A DNA stretch of 64,000 bases from Flagellimonas okinawensis (GTDB taxonomy: Bacteria > Bacteroidota > Bacteroidia > Flavobacteriales > Flavobacteriaceae), in contig NZ_JARFVA010000003.1 in the NCBI RefSeq assembly GCF_029194005.1, positions 434,001 to 498,000 on the forward strand, given 5' to 3'. Position numbers and translations under genes: made by a program. The notes beneath the pieces are model-generated. The model had not been told where the DNA came from and searched no databases. It worked only from the letters and a program-made list of their open reading frames with translations. How positions within the stretch are numbered: the first letter of the stretch is position 1; each line of letters opens with the position of its first letter. This document shows, piece by piece, positions 16,677-24,786 of this stretch.

Positions 16677-17552
16677 ATGACTGAATATTTTGATGCTCTG
16701 GCCAATGGTTTTTTGGGAACGGTACGATGGACATGGAAATCCATTTTGTTCGAAGTTCCCTGGTATTCCAATTATTTTTGGGGCCTAATTTTAATATCCT
16801 TGGTCGTATGGGGACTGGAAATTCTTTTTCCCTGGCGGAAAGAGCAATCCATATTTAGGAAGGACTTTTGGTTGGATGCATTTTACATGTTCTTCAACTT
16901 TTTCATTTTCGCCATTGTGATCAGTGGTGTTTACAAATTGCTCGGTGTGCTTTTTAAGGATTTGGGCATCACCGCAACTACGTTGACCATTGTGGATATT
17001 GCCCATTGGCCGCAATGGGTTCAATTGCTCGTGTTTTTTGTGATTCTCGATTTTGTCCAATGGTTTACCCATGTGCTTTTGCACAAATACCCCATGTTAT
17101 GGCAGTTTCATAAAGTGCACCACAGTGTAAAGGAAATGGGCTTTGCAGCGCACCTAAGGTTCCATTGGATGGAGAACATCCTCTACAAACCTCTAAAATC
17201 TTTGGGGGTAATGGTTTTGGGGGGATTTGAACCTGAGCAGGCCTATATAGTTCACTTTGCAGCTATTGCCATTGGCCATTTTAACCATGCCAATATTAAA
17301 ATTACCTACGGTCCCTTGAAATATATCTTGAACAATCCGGTAATGCACCTGTACCATCATGCCTACACCATACCAGAAGGTTCGTATGGGGTCAATTTTG
17401 GAATAAGTTTAAGTATTTGGGATTATATCTTCAAGACCAACTACATTCCAGAAAGTGGTGGAAAAATAAAATTGGGGTTCCCTGGGGACGAAAAATTACC
17501 AAAGGGATTCTGGGGGCAGTTGGTATATGGTTTTAAAAAGCCGAAAAACTGA
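16677..17552 (+). CDS. Fatty acid hydroxylase / sterol desaturase superfamily protein
   Basis: Membrane-bound di-iron oxygenase-type protein of 291 residues. The His clusters of the superfamily are visible: HVLLHKYPMLWQFHKVHH, HFNHANI and HLYHHAYTIPEGSYG. Hydrophobic segments lie near residues 25-45, 60-85 and 100-125. ATG at 16677 is chosen over a GTG two codons earlier. It is the only plus-strand gene of the sulfur block, and the shared palindrome e has a suitable box for it about 90 nt upstream, so it is plausibly coregulated. Substrate unknown; membrane-lipid or hydroxylated-tail modification in response to sulfide would be inference. It ends 7 nt from the convergent cytochrome gene. Confidence 0.82.
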   Translation: MTEYFDALANGFLGTVRWTWKSILFEVPWYSNYFWGLILISLVVWGLEILFPWRKEQSIFRKDFWLDAFYMFFNFFIFAIVISGVYKLLGVLFKDLGITATTLTIVDIAHWPQWVQLLVFFVILDFVQWFTHVLLHKYPMLWQFHKVHHSVKEMGFAAHLRFHWMENILYKPLKSLGVMVLGGFEPEQAYIVHFAAIAIGHFNHANIKITYGPLKYILNNPVMHLYHHAYTIPEGSYGVNFGISLSIWDYIFKTNYIPESGGKIKLGFPGDEKLPKGFWGQLVYGFKKPKN

Positions 17553-17559
17553 AAAGGGA

Positions 17560-18561
17560 TTATTTCCCGCTATTTGAAGCATCAAAAACAATACTCCAAA
17601 TACCCCTGACCTCATCCGGCCCGTAACCTATGGCCTCATCATCTGGATATAAACGGGACAAATGGGACAAGACTTCCGGTGCAATATTCGTTTCCGGTTT
17701 ACCATGGCAATTCAGGCACATGGTATTGGTAACAATGGGATAGTAGAAATACACCTCTCCATTTTCTTCCTTTAAAATAGGCTCCACAGATTCTCCTGCA
17801 GCCACTTTATTTTTAAAAGTTTCGATATGTGTCAATTCTACGGCGTTTGCTCTATTATTTGGGTTTCTGGGCTTATCCGAAACTCTTTTAATGCGAGCAT
17901 TGAAGTTTGTGGACATGCTGTCCGTTAAAGGATAGGCTCTTTCGTTGCAAAACAGAACAGCTTCTTCCACACCTTGGTTTTGGATGGTCCCCATTAAATT
18001 TTGTCCCAAGAGCTTTTTGGTTTCCAGAGCATACTTCATCCCTAGTTCTTTGGGACCTTGCTCCGAAGATGATTTACTGGGTTTTTTACCCTTATTGTAC
18101 AGGGAATCACCTCTACGTTCCATCCAATGCTCCTTGAACCAATCGGGCTCCTCAATTTGATAGTCGAACATATACTCGGCTATCTTACGGATTTCCTCTT
18201 CTGGAAATTGTTGTGCGGGCATTAGACCAAATCGTCGGACCGCACCTCGCATTTGGGTGTTATCTTCCGATGGGGCGTTTACAAACCCCATAACCGCCTT
18301 TACAAATGCTTCCTTATCCTTGTAAGCATCAAGGTAATGTGCTTTAACGGCCACCATGGGCGGTCCAATGCGCTGACCATTTTCGGGAACCGATGGATTA
18401 TGGCAGAGATAACATTTGCTCTCCATTAACTTTTTCCCCTCTTCCGGAGAAGTAGTGGACACTTGAGCCACTGGTTCAGGGTCTCCGTCAGAAGTTTTGG
18501 GACCCTGTTTGCAGGAAAGCATCAATAAAAAAAGTACTATGGAAATGGAAAATGGCTTCAT
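17560..18561 (-). CDS. Diheme DUF3365-containing c-type cytochrome lipoprotein
   Basis: A 333-residue lipoprotein (signal FSISIVLFLLMLSC). An N-terminal cytochrome c domain has the haem-binding motif CYLCH (about residues 50-54) with a later Met-rich stretch (RRFGLMPAQQF). The C-terminal half is DUF3365 with a second CxxCH, CLNCH (about residue 285). Both haems would be attached on the periplasmic side. In the operon rhodanese-HMA-cytochrome it is the last gene, overlapping the HMA gene by 4 nt. It may accept or relay electrons in periplasmic sulfur oxidation, or sense small molecules, since DUF3365 is related to haem-based sensor domains. The precise role is not visible. Confidence 0.8.
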   Translation of the reverse strand: MKPFSISIVLFLLMLSCKQGPKTSDGDPEPVAQVSTTSPEEGKKLMESKCYLCHNPSVPENGQRIGPPMVAVKAHYLDAYKDKEAFVKAVMGFVNAPSEDNTQMRGAVRRFGLMPAQQFPEEEIRKIAEYMFDYQIEEPDWFKEHWMERRGDSLYNKGKKPSKSSSEQGPKELGMKYALETKKLLGQNLMGTIQNQGVEEAVLFCNERAYPLTDSMSTNFNARIKRVSDKPRNPNNRANAVELTHIETFKNKVAAGESVEPILKEENGEVYFYYPIVTNTMCLNCHGKPETNIAPEVLSHLSRLYPDDEAIGYGPDEVRGIWSIVFDASNSGK

Positions 18562-18830
18562 TCCCTTGCCATTTTTCCGCTGGCACAGCTAACAAAGGAT
18601 TTTGCTTTTTCCACTAGGCCATTTTGTTCGTCGATGGTAGGATAACCCAATTTTCTGAGGGTTTCTTTAACTAAGGAAGCATCATCGGCGCTTTGATGAT
18701 CAAAGCTAACCGATGAGCTATCCTTCTCCACAATCACATCTTTAATATCTTTTATTTCCGAGAGTTTATTGGAAATTGTTTTCGCACATCCACCACATTT
18801 AAGGTTTTGTACTTGCAATGTTGTTTTCAT
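18558..18830 (-). CDS. HMA-domain (CopZ-like) protein with extra C-terminal cysteine
   Basis: 90 residues. Residues 1-66 form a heavy-metal-associated domain with the motif LKCGGCAKTI; the usual form is GMxCxxC, so the Met is replaced by Leu-Lys context. The C-terminal extension contains a further Cys (SFVSCASGKMARE). It sits between a rhodanese (17 nt upstream) and a diheme protein (4-nt overlap). The function may be copper buffering, or use of the vicinal cysteines to carry persulfide sulfur; context favours a link to sulfur but the sequence alone fits metal binding. Confidence 0.75.
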   Translation of the reverse strand: MKTTLQVQNLKCGGCAKTISNKLSEIKDIKDVIVEKDSSSVSFDHQSADDASLVKETLRKLGYPTIDEQNGLVEKAKSFVSCASGKMARE

Positions 18831-18847
18831 TCAGCCTTGATTCCAGG

Positions 18848-19192
18848 TTAATAACTCCACGTCCTATAGCCTCCCCGAAGGTCGTACACTTCGGTAAAAC
18901 CCATTTTTACCAGTTTACGAGCTGCACGTTGGCTCCTATTGCCGGATTGGCAATACAGGTATACGGGCTTTTCCTTATTTATTTTTGAAAATGCATTGTC
19001 AAATGCCGAACCTTGAAAAAAATCTATGTTCTTGGCCCCCTTTATGTGACCCGACATAAACTCTCCTTTGGTTCTTACATCGACCAGCTGTACCTTTCCT
19101 TTGGAAATGGCCTTTTTATATTCTTCCCTATCCAAAATTTGGATTTCATCCGGAAGTGACTGCCCTTTGAACAAAAAGCTTAATAACGACAT
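18848..19192 (-). CDS. Single-domain rhodanese (sulfurtransferase), cytoplasmic
   Basis: 114 residues without signal peptide. Rhodanese fold with LVDVRTKGEFMSGHIKGAKN and the active loop CQSGNRS, whose Cys carries the persulfide. Only one rhodanese domain, so it is of the GlpE/PspE type. First gene behind regulon promoter f, followed by the HMA and diheme cytochrome genes. Probably moves sulfane sulfur from SQR product or glutathione-like persulfide to an acceptor. Confidence 0.9.
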   Translation of the reverse strand: MSLLSFLFKGQSLPDEIQILDREEYKKAISKGKVQLVDVRTKGEFMSGHIKGAKNIDFFQGSAFDNAFSKINKEKPVYLYCQSGNRSQRAARKLVKMGFTEVYDLRGGYRTWSY

Positions 19193-19215
19193 ATGCTATT
19201 TTAAAATTTACAGGA

Positions 19216-19259
19216 CCAAAATACCTACGATTAAATGACTGGTCAGTAACGCTGGTTAC
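19216..19259 (-). promoter_or_regulatory. Regulon promoter f: palindrome plus -7 box for the rhodanese-HMA-cytochrome unit
   Basis: GTAAC-GCTG-GTTAC at 19246-19259, perfect 5-4-5. At 22 nt is TATTTTGG (19216-19223), five of six fixed positions of TAnnTTTG. Confidence 0.82.
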
Positions 19260-19283
19260 ACAAGCAATCGAAATCACTACATT

Positions 19284-19664
19284 TTAGTCTCTGACCCAAT
19301 CGGCATAACCGCCGGAGTAATCGAATATTTTTGTAAAACCCTGCTCTTCCAAAACTTTGGCCGCATAATCACTTCGGGACCCTACCAGGCAATAGAGGTA
19401 AACAGGCCTATCCTTGTCCAGCTCCTCCAACTGTTTCAAAAAATTACTTGGCTTGCTCAGGTCAAAATTAACAGCTCCCTCGATGTGTCCCGCTTTATAT
19501 TCGCCCGGTGTCCTTACATCGAGCAATTGCACATCCTTACCTATAACATCTTCCTTTAAGGTCTGTTTGTCGATGCGCTTTATGGCGTTCCCTTGTTGTG
19601 ATTGACAGGAAACAACCCCCATAAAAAACAACAGGTAGAGGGCCAACTTTGGTACTACACGCAT
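19284..19664 (-). CDS. Rhodanese-domain lipoprotein (periplasmic)
   Basis: 126 residues with lipoprotein signal (lipobox VVSC, Cys about 20) followed by one rhodanese domain: QLLDVRTPGEYKAGHIEGAVN and active loop CLVGSRSDYAA. It is therefore the periplasmic counterpart of the cytoplasmic rhodanese at 18848-19192. It starts 7 nt after the stop of the CstB-like gene, so it is second in the operon from promoter g. Likely handles thiosulfate or persulfide outside the inner membrane. Confidence 0.88.
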   Translation of the reverse strand: MRVVPKLALYLLFFMGVVSCQSQQGNAIKRIDKQTLKEDVIGKDVQLLDVRTPGEYKAGHIEGAVNFDLSKPSNFLKQLEELDKDRPVYLYCLVGSRSDYAAKVLEEQGFTKIFDYSGGYADWVRD

Positions 19665-19671
19665 TTCCCGC

Positions 19672-21081
19672 TTATTTTAGGGTTGATGGGCATACATAAT
19701 TGGTCACCGGAACGCCTGCATTTTTTATCTCCGCAAAACCTCCGGAAACATCCACTAAGTTGTGGATTCCCCTACTCTTTAAGATGGAAGAGGCTATCAT
19801 GCTCCTGTACCCTCCGGCACAATGGATATAGAATTTATCCTTTTCCGGAAATTCCGCCAAATGATCGTTCAGGTATTCCAAGGGTGTCAAATGAGCGTCC
19901 ACTACATGTTCCGCTTTATATTCGGATTCTTTTCTTACATCGAAAACAGGGACTCCCTTATCCACCATTTCCTTGAATTCCTTGGCATTTACATTTTCTA
20001 CAGTATCGAATTCCTTGCCAGCTGCCTTCCAGGCCTCGATTCCTCCTTTTAAATACCCCAATGTATGGTCAAAACCTACCCGAGACAAACGGGTCACGGT
20101 CTCCTCTTCCTTACCTTCTGGCACAACTAAAAGGATGGGTTGCTCCACATCGGCGATCAGGGCACCTACCCATGGCGCAAAGCTTCCGTTCAATCCAATA
20201 AAAATAGATCTTGGAACATGTCCCTTGGCAAAATCGTCCTGATGACGTACATCCAATACAATGGCACCGGTCTCATTGGCCGCGACTTCGAACGCGTCGG
20301 GACTCATTGCATGTGTACCACGTTTTAGAACGGTATCGATATCTTCGTATCCCTCCTTGTTCATTTTTACGTTGAGAGGGAAATATTGTGGTGGTGGCAA
20401 AAGACCTTCGGTGACCTCGTCGATAAACTCTTCCCTGGTCATATCCGCTCTTAGGGCATAGTTCATTTTCTTCTGATTGCCCAAAGTATCGACTGTTTCC
20501 TTCATCATGTTTTTACCACAGGCAGAACCAGCTCCATGCGCAGGATAAACGATAACGTCGTCCGCCAAGGGCATTATTTTCTCGCGAAGACTGTCGAATA
20601 AGGTGCCGGCAAGTTCCTCTTGGGTCATATGTGCCGCTTTTTGAGCTAAATCTGGACGTCCCACATCACCCAAAAACAAGGTGTCCCCACTAAAGATAGC
20701 ATGGTCCTTTCCATTCTCGTCCTTCAACAGAAAAGTGGAACTTTCCATTGTATGACCTGGGGTGTGAAGCACTTTTATAGTCAATTTGCCCAATTTGAAT
20801 TCTTGACCGTCCTCTGCTATTGTCGCATCGAAAGAAGGCTTTGCGGTAGGACCGTAAACAATCTCGGCGCCAGTTTCTTTGGCCAGTGTAACGTGTCCGC
20901 TCACAAAATCGGCATGGAAATGGGTCTCGAAAATGTACTTGATCTTTGCTCCATCCTCTTCGGCTGTCTTTATATAGGGCTTTACTTCCCTTAATGGATC
21001 CACTATGGCAGCTTCTCCTTCGCTTTCTATGTAATACGCCCCTTGGGCCAAGCATCCTGTGTATATCTGTTCGATCTTCAT
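19672..21081 (-). CDS. CstB-like persulfide dioxygenase / sulfurtransferase (MBL plus two rhodanese domains)
   Basis: 469 residues in the CstB layout. Residues 1-230 are an ETHE1-type metallo-beta-lactamase-fold domain (ETHFHADFVSGH, HTPGHTMESS, FSGDTLFLGD), which supplies the 2-His-1-Asp iron site of persulfide dioxygenases. Residues about 255-350 are a rhodanese-like domain lacking a catalytic Cys (VVPEGKEEE in the loop position). Residues 365-460 are an active rhodanese with CAGGYRSM. CstB oxidises persulfides to sulfite and combines the sulfite with sulfane sulfur to give thiosulfate. Start at 21081 (MKIEQIYTG) is chosen because the -7 box at 21099-21106 places the transcript start after the upstream in-frame ATG at 21120. 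First gene from promoter g. Confidence 0.9.
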   Translation of the reverse strand: MKIEQIYTGCLAQGAYYIESEGEAAIVDPLREVKPYIKTAEEDGAKIKYIFETHFHADFVSGHVTLAKETGAEIVYGPTAKPSFDATIAEDGQEFKLGKLTIKVLHTPGHTMESSTFLLKDENGKDHAIFSGDTLFLGDVGRPDLAQKAAHMTQEELAGTLFDSLREKIMPLADDVIVYPAHGAGSACGKNMMKETVDTLGNQKKMNYALRADMTREEFIDEVTEGLLPPPQYFPLNVKMNKEGYEDIDTVLKRGTHAMSPDAFEVAANETGAIVLDVRHQDDFAKGHVPRSIFIGLNGSFAPWVGALIADVEQPILLVVPEGKEEETVTRLSRVGFDHTLGYLKGGIEAWKAAGKEFDTVENVNAKEFKEMVDKGVPVFDVRKESEYKAEHVVDAHLTPLEYLNDHLAEFPEKDKFYIHCAGGYRSMIASSILKSRGIHNLVDVSGGFAEIKNAGVPVTNYVCPSTLK

Positions 21082-21098
21082 GTGATAATGGTTTTTAC

Positions 21099-21142
21099 CA
21101 AATATAGTCTTGTGATTCATATTGTTCTGTGACCAAAGTTAC
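21099..21142 (-). promoter_or_regulatory. Regulon promoter g: palindrome plus -7 box for cstB-like operon
   Basis: GTGAC-CAAA-GTTAC at 21129-21142, one mismatch from perfect. Exactly 22 nt on is TATATTTG (21099-21106), a perfect box. The palindrome overlaps the last codon and stop of the SulP gene, so this promoter is carved into the end of the upstream gene. Confidence 0.85.
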
Positions 21143-22872
21143 AAAGTCCTGGCTTTGTACTGTTGGGACACCTTTTTCTGTATATTGCTCAAAGTCTTTG
21201 GGTTATTGCAACATTCAACTGCGTCGTAAGTTTGGGCAAAAAGGTTCTCTTCGCCCAATACATCCATAATTCCACTGGTGTACAATATATCCCTAGTGGG
21301 GCCTATGGCGCCCGCTATCAAAAATTGTATGCCCTTTTCCCGTTGTTCCAAAATGATTCGTTCCAACATTACGGAAGCACTGCTATCTATATAATTAATG
21401 GCCTCTGCATTGAGCACTATAAATTTTAGTTTGGGGCCTTTCTTTTCAATTTGATGGTACAGTTGTTTTTTAAAGTAATCCTTGTTCCCAAAATATAGCT
21501 GTGCATCGAAACGTAATATCAACTTGTCCTCCTCTACCTCAACATCTTCTGAAAACCGGTTGACGTTTTTAAAATAATTGGTCCCCTTGATTTTCCCCAA
21601 AATAGCTATATGTGGATTGGAAATCCGATATACGAGCAATAACAGTGAAAGTAATACTCCTAAAAGTATGCCTTCTATCAAACCAATGGACAACGTCATA
21701 ATAAAGGTGGCCACCAATAAGATGAACTCGTCCTTCCTATTTTTCCATAGCAACAGTGGATATTTTACATCTATAAGACCAAATACGGACACCATGATTA
21801 TTGCTCCAAGAACAACGGTTGGTAAATTGTAGAAGAGCGGGGTTAAAAACAAAAGTACACAGGCCACGAGCAGGGCACTGAAAATTAATGCCATTCCGGT
21901 ACGAGCCCCTGAATGATCGTTGATCGCCGTTCTTGAAAAGCTGCCAGACACGGAAAACGACTGGAAAAACGATCCAAAAATATTGGCCATTCCCAAGGCA
22001 CGTAATTCTTGATTGGGATCTAAATCGTATTCAGGGTGTTTCTCTTCCACTGTCTTTGCAATGGATATGGATTCCATAAAACCAAACAAGGCCACCGTGA
22101 GTGCTATGGGCAAAAACTCACCTAATTTATCCCATTGCATCCCGGGTATTTGAAAACTGGGCAGACCCTTGGGTATTTCGCCGACTACCTTTATACCCTT
22201 GGCCTCCAACCCCAACAATACGACTGACAAAATTCCCAAAACAACCACCAATAACGGAATGGGCAATTTTTTATTTATTTTTTGTAGGCCTATGATAATG
22301 AGAACTACCAATACACCTATTCCAAAAGTGAGTAGGTTGATTTGTGGCAGACTGTTAAAAATGCTTCCTAAAAGCACATAAATTTTACCAGATTGCGGTA
22401 ATTCGACCCCTAAAATATGTTTTAACTGACCCAGCCCGATTAAAATTGCGGCAGCTGAAGTAAATCCGCTAATAACAGGCTTGGATAAAAAATTAACGAA
22501 AAAGCCCATTTTTAAAATACCCAACAATAATTGGAGCAGTCCAATGAGCAATGTCAAGAAGATAACGGCGGCAATATATTCTTGGGGACCCGCTAGTTGC
22601 ATGGCTCCGATTCCTGCTGCCACCAATAAGGAATCCATGGCGACTGGACCCACGGCCAATTGTCTGGATGTTCCTGTGACCGCATACACCAATTGTGGGA
22701 CCAAAGCTGCGTACAGCCCATAAATAGGGGGCATACCCGCTATCATAGCATATGCCATCCCCTGCGGGATCAACATAATCCCCACGGTAAATCCTGCAAC
22801 TAAGTCGCCATAGAATGTTGAACGATTATAGTTGGATATCCATGTTAAAAAAGGGAAAATCCTTTTGAGCAT
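21139..22872 (-). CDS. SulP-family anion permease with STAS domain
   Basis: 577 residues from ATG 22872. About ten to twelve transmembrane segments from residue 20 to 400, with the SulP N-terminal signature (DLVAGFTVGIMLIPQGMAYA and IPPIYGLYAALVP-like region), and a C-terminal STAS domain (about 430-560). Members exchange sulfate, bicarbonate or other anions. Here the flanking CstB-like dioxygenase and SQR enzymes make export or exchange of sulfur oxyanions such as sulfate, sulfite or thiosulfate attractive, but uptake is equally possible. The upstream in-frame ATG at 22911 lies before the -7 box (22888-22895) and is excluded by the promoter call. Confidence 0.88.
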   Translation of the reverse strand: MLKRIFPFLTWISNYNRSTFYGDLVAGFTVGIMLIPQGMAYAMIAGMPPIYGLYAALVPQLVYAVTGTSRQLAVGPVAMDSLLVAAGIGAMQLAGPQEYIAAVIFLTLLIGLLQLLLGILKMGFFVNFLSKPVISGFTSAAAILIGLGQLKHILGVELPQSGKIYVLLGSIFNSLPQINLLTFGIGVLVVLIIIGLQKINKKLPIPLLVVVLGILSVVLLGLEAKGIKVVGEIPKGLPSFQIPGMQWDKLGEFLPIALTVALFGFMESISIAKTVEEKHPEYDLDPNQELRALGMANIFGSFFQSFSVSGSFSRTAINDHSGARTGMALIFSALLVACVLLFLTPLFYNLPTVVLGAIIMVSVFGLIDVKYPLLLWKNRKDEFILLVATFIMTLSIGLIEGILLGVLLSLLLLVYRISNPHIAILGKIKGTNYFKNVNRFSEDVEVEEDKLILRFDAQLYFGNKDYFKKQLYHQIEKKGPKLKFIVLNAEAINYIDSSASVMLERIILEQREKGIQFLIAGAIGPTRDILYTSGIMDVLGEENLFAQTYDAVECCNNPKTLSNIQKKVSQQYKARTL

Positions 22873-22887
22873 GCGATCGGTTTTGTG

Positions 22888-22931
22888 CAAAAATAATATG
22901 CCTACATGCAACCCTCAGTAACAAAGGGCAC
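22888..22931 (-). promoter_or_regulatory. Regulon promoter h: degenerate palindrome plus perfect -7 box for SulP
   Basis: GTAAC-AAAG-GGCAC at 22918-22931 keeps one perfect half and a diverged half (GGCAC for GTTAC). The fixed 22-nt distance and a perfect TATTTTTG (22888-22895) identify it as a member of the set. It would be expected to bind more weakly. Confidence 0.7.
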
Positions 22932-22935
22932 AGAC

Positions 22936-23568
22936 TTACAGGTCGATTACATGGATGTAATTTCTGTGCAAGACCAGTTTTTTCATTTTTTCCAGTTTTT
23001 TCAGCAATCTGGAAACCACCACCCTTGAGGTGTGCAGATCATAGGCAATCTCTTGATGCGTACTTCGTATACGGTTGTCCTTGGTCACCTCAACCTTCTT
23101 TTTGAGATAATCCATAAGTCGTTGATCTAAATTTTTGAATGCGATACTGTCCACCGTTTGTAAGAGCTCGTTCAATCGGTTTTGATAGCTGTCAAAAACG
23201 TAGTTTCTCCACCCTTTGTACTTGGCCATCCATTCTTCCATTTTCTGAACCGGGACCATCACTATTTTGGCATCGGTTTCCGTAATGGCCCTTATCTCAC
23301 TTTTAGTATGCCCCATACAACAGGCCATGGTCACAGAACAAGTTTCTCCCTGTTCAAGATAGTACAGTAGCAATTCGTCTCCTTCATCATCTTCGCGAAG
23401 AACTTTAATGGCCCCGGACAACAATAAGGGCATACTCCTGATATATTGCCCAATGTCCATAATGGTCTCTCCCGCGGGGACTTCTATTATCTTTCCTTCC
23501 TGAACAATCTCATCTATAAGGGGTTGCTCAAAATAGTTGCTGAATATTCCTAAAAGTTCTTCTTCCAT
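22936..23568 (-). CDS. Crp/Fnr-family transcriptional regulator, candidate master of the sulfide regulon
   Basis: 210 residues: cyclic-nucleotide-binding-like beta roll (1-115), dimer helix (about 118-150) and winged helix (155-210). The recognition helix reads HTSRVVVSRLLKKLE: Arg182 and Arg187 are in the positions of Crp Arg180 and Arg185, but the Glu that Crp and Fnr use is Val183. No N-terminal cysteine cluster for an iron-sulfur centre is present. Three cysteines (Cys77, Cys83, Cys84 in MACCMGHTKSE) lie in the sensor domain and could respond to persulfides. It is encoded immediately upstream of SulP at the end of the regulon, and its dimeric 5-4-5 site geometry equals that of Fnr. Assignment as the activator of promoters a-h is inference from location and geometry. 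Confidence 0.85.
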   Translation of the reverse strand: MEEELLGIFSNYFEQPLIDEIVQEGKIIEVPAGETIMDIGQYIRSMPLLLSGAIKVLREDDEGDELLLYYLEQGETCSVTMACCMGHTKSEIRAITETDAKIVMVPVQKMEEWMAKYKGWRNYVFDSYQNRLNELLQTVDSIAFKNLDQRLMDYLKKKVEVTKDNRIRSTHQEIAYDLHTSRVVVSRLLKKLEKMKKLVLHRNYIHVIDL

Positions 23569-23631
23569 AAAGTTTAAATACATCCCCTAAGGTAACCATT
23601 TTGAAAAAAACGATGGCCCATAGGGGACCCT

Positions 23632-23665
23632 TTAAAAGAAAGACCCGAACCATGGGCCCGGGTCT
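23632..23665 (-). terminator. Terminator of the SusCD-organophosphorus operon
   Basis: Minus strand: GACCCG, an 11-nt loop, CGGGTC and then TTTCTTTTAAA. Located 45 nt past the stop of the last operon gene (23710). Confidence 0.75.
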
Positions 23666-23709
23666 TCATCATTAACGCAAACTAATAAACTGAATCAAAC
23701 GTACTTAAA

Positions 23710-24786
23710 CTATAATTTTATGGGTTTTCCCTTGATGTCGTCCTCGATGGGCATTCCCAATATTTTTAGGATCGTTGGGGCAATCTGATTGGAATACAAT
23801 TGCTCGTCCTGTTTAACCTCACCCAAATTCTCAACACCCTGGCCAAATGTTACGAACCAAACTTGTCCTGCGCCTTTTACATCGGCACCATGGCTTCTCC
23901 AGGTATCCAGCGGCTGCGTTCCCCTACCATGGTCCGTAGTGATCAAAAACACCGTTTGATCCTTGTAGAAATCATCCTGTTGGGTAAATTCCCAAATATC
24001 CTTGATCAGGGCATCGGTATTGTATGCCGATTTTAAATAAGCCTGATAATCCCCATCATGGGCAAAATCATCGGTTTCACCATATGAAATATAGACCAGC
24101 CTCGGATGTTCCTTTTTCATATGTTCCAAGGCATAATGATGGGTAAATGCATCCAATCGAACACTGCCCCATGGACTTGGAATTTGACCTTGCAATTCGT
24201 TCAAGAACTTCTCTTTTTCCGTCAAATCCACTGTTGCCTCCTCGAAACCAGCGTTTACCGGCACCCCAGAACGCTCCTCGTTCACAATGAACGGGAAAAC
24301 GTCCCAACTACCAAAGGCGGCAACTTTTCCTTTCCCTTCGGAGGTATTGTTGTACCGTTCCAAAATGGTGGTGTTGGGGTTTTGCATTTTATCATTGCTC
24401 CTGATATGCACATCGTCCGCAGAACCTGTCAAGATTTCGTTGTAGCCAGGATAGGAAAACCACATGCTATTGGTCAGATCGACTTTGCTCCCCTTGTTCC
24501 TGTTCCCGTGAATTTGACCCGTTTTTTCTACTTGGCTCCAGAAAAAAGGCATCAAAACCGATCTTCGGTCTTCTGGGGTTTCTTTCCAAAAAGCCTCGGT
24601 CAACATATCAGCATCATGGACGTAATCCTTGTTCCCGATCAATAATGAATCGGCACCAGTGAACAGTTCCTGCCAACGAAAACCGTCCAAGGTGATCAGT
24701 ATTACTTTGGTATCCTTTGTGCTTTGCGCATGGATGTTAAAGCTTGCTGCGAAGGCAGCCATCAAAAGCAAAATCCTATTTTTCAT
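23710..24786 (-). CDS. Secreted alkaline-phosphatase-superfamily hydrolase
   Basis: 358 residues with a signal peptide (MKNRILLLMAAFAASFNIHA). Alkaline-phosphatase-superfamily metal motifs are visible: ITLDGFRWQELFTGAD (metal-ligand Asp34 and probable Thr43 nucleophile), GETDDFAHDGD, TTDHGRG and WRSHGAD. This pattern is that of phosphodiesterases/phosphatases working on two divalent metal ions. Last gene of the SusC-led operon; its start overlaps the upstream gene by 11 nt. Family members act on phosphate esters, phosphodiesters, phosphonate esters and phosphonoacetate, so the substrate cannot be set. A periplasmic or surface role in trimming the imported compound is inferred. Confidence 0.82.
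   Translation of the reverse strand: MKNRILLLMAAFAASFNIHAQSTKDTKVILITLDGFRWQELFTGADSLLIGNKDYVHDADMLTEAFWKETPEDRRSVLMPFFWSQVEKTGQIHGNRNKGSKVDLTNSMWFSYPGYNEILTGSADDVHIRSNDKMQNPNTTILERYNNTSEGKGKVAAFGSWDVFPFIVNEERSGVPVNAGFEEATVDLTEKEKFLNELQGQIPSPWGSVRLDAFTHHYALEHMKKEHPRLVYISYGETDDFAHDGDYQAYLKSAYNTDALIKDIWEFTQQDDFYKDQTVFLITTDHGRGTQPLDTWRSHGADVKGAGQVWFVTFGQGVENLGEVKQDEQLYSNQIAPTILKILGMPIEDDIKGKPIKL

Noticed and set aside
23592..23605. GTAAC-CATT-TTGAA upstream of the Crp/Fnr gene as an autoregulatory site
   Set aside because: Only one half matches, and at 22 nt spacing the box would lie inside the coding sequence.
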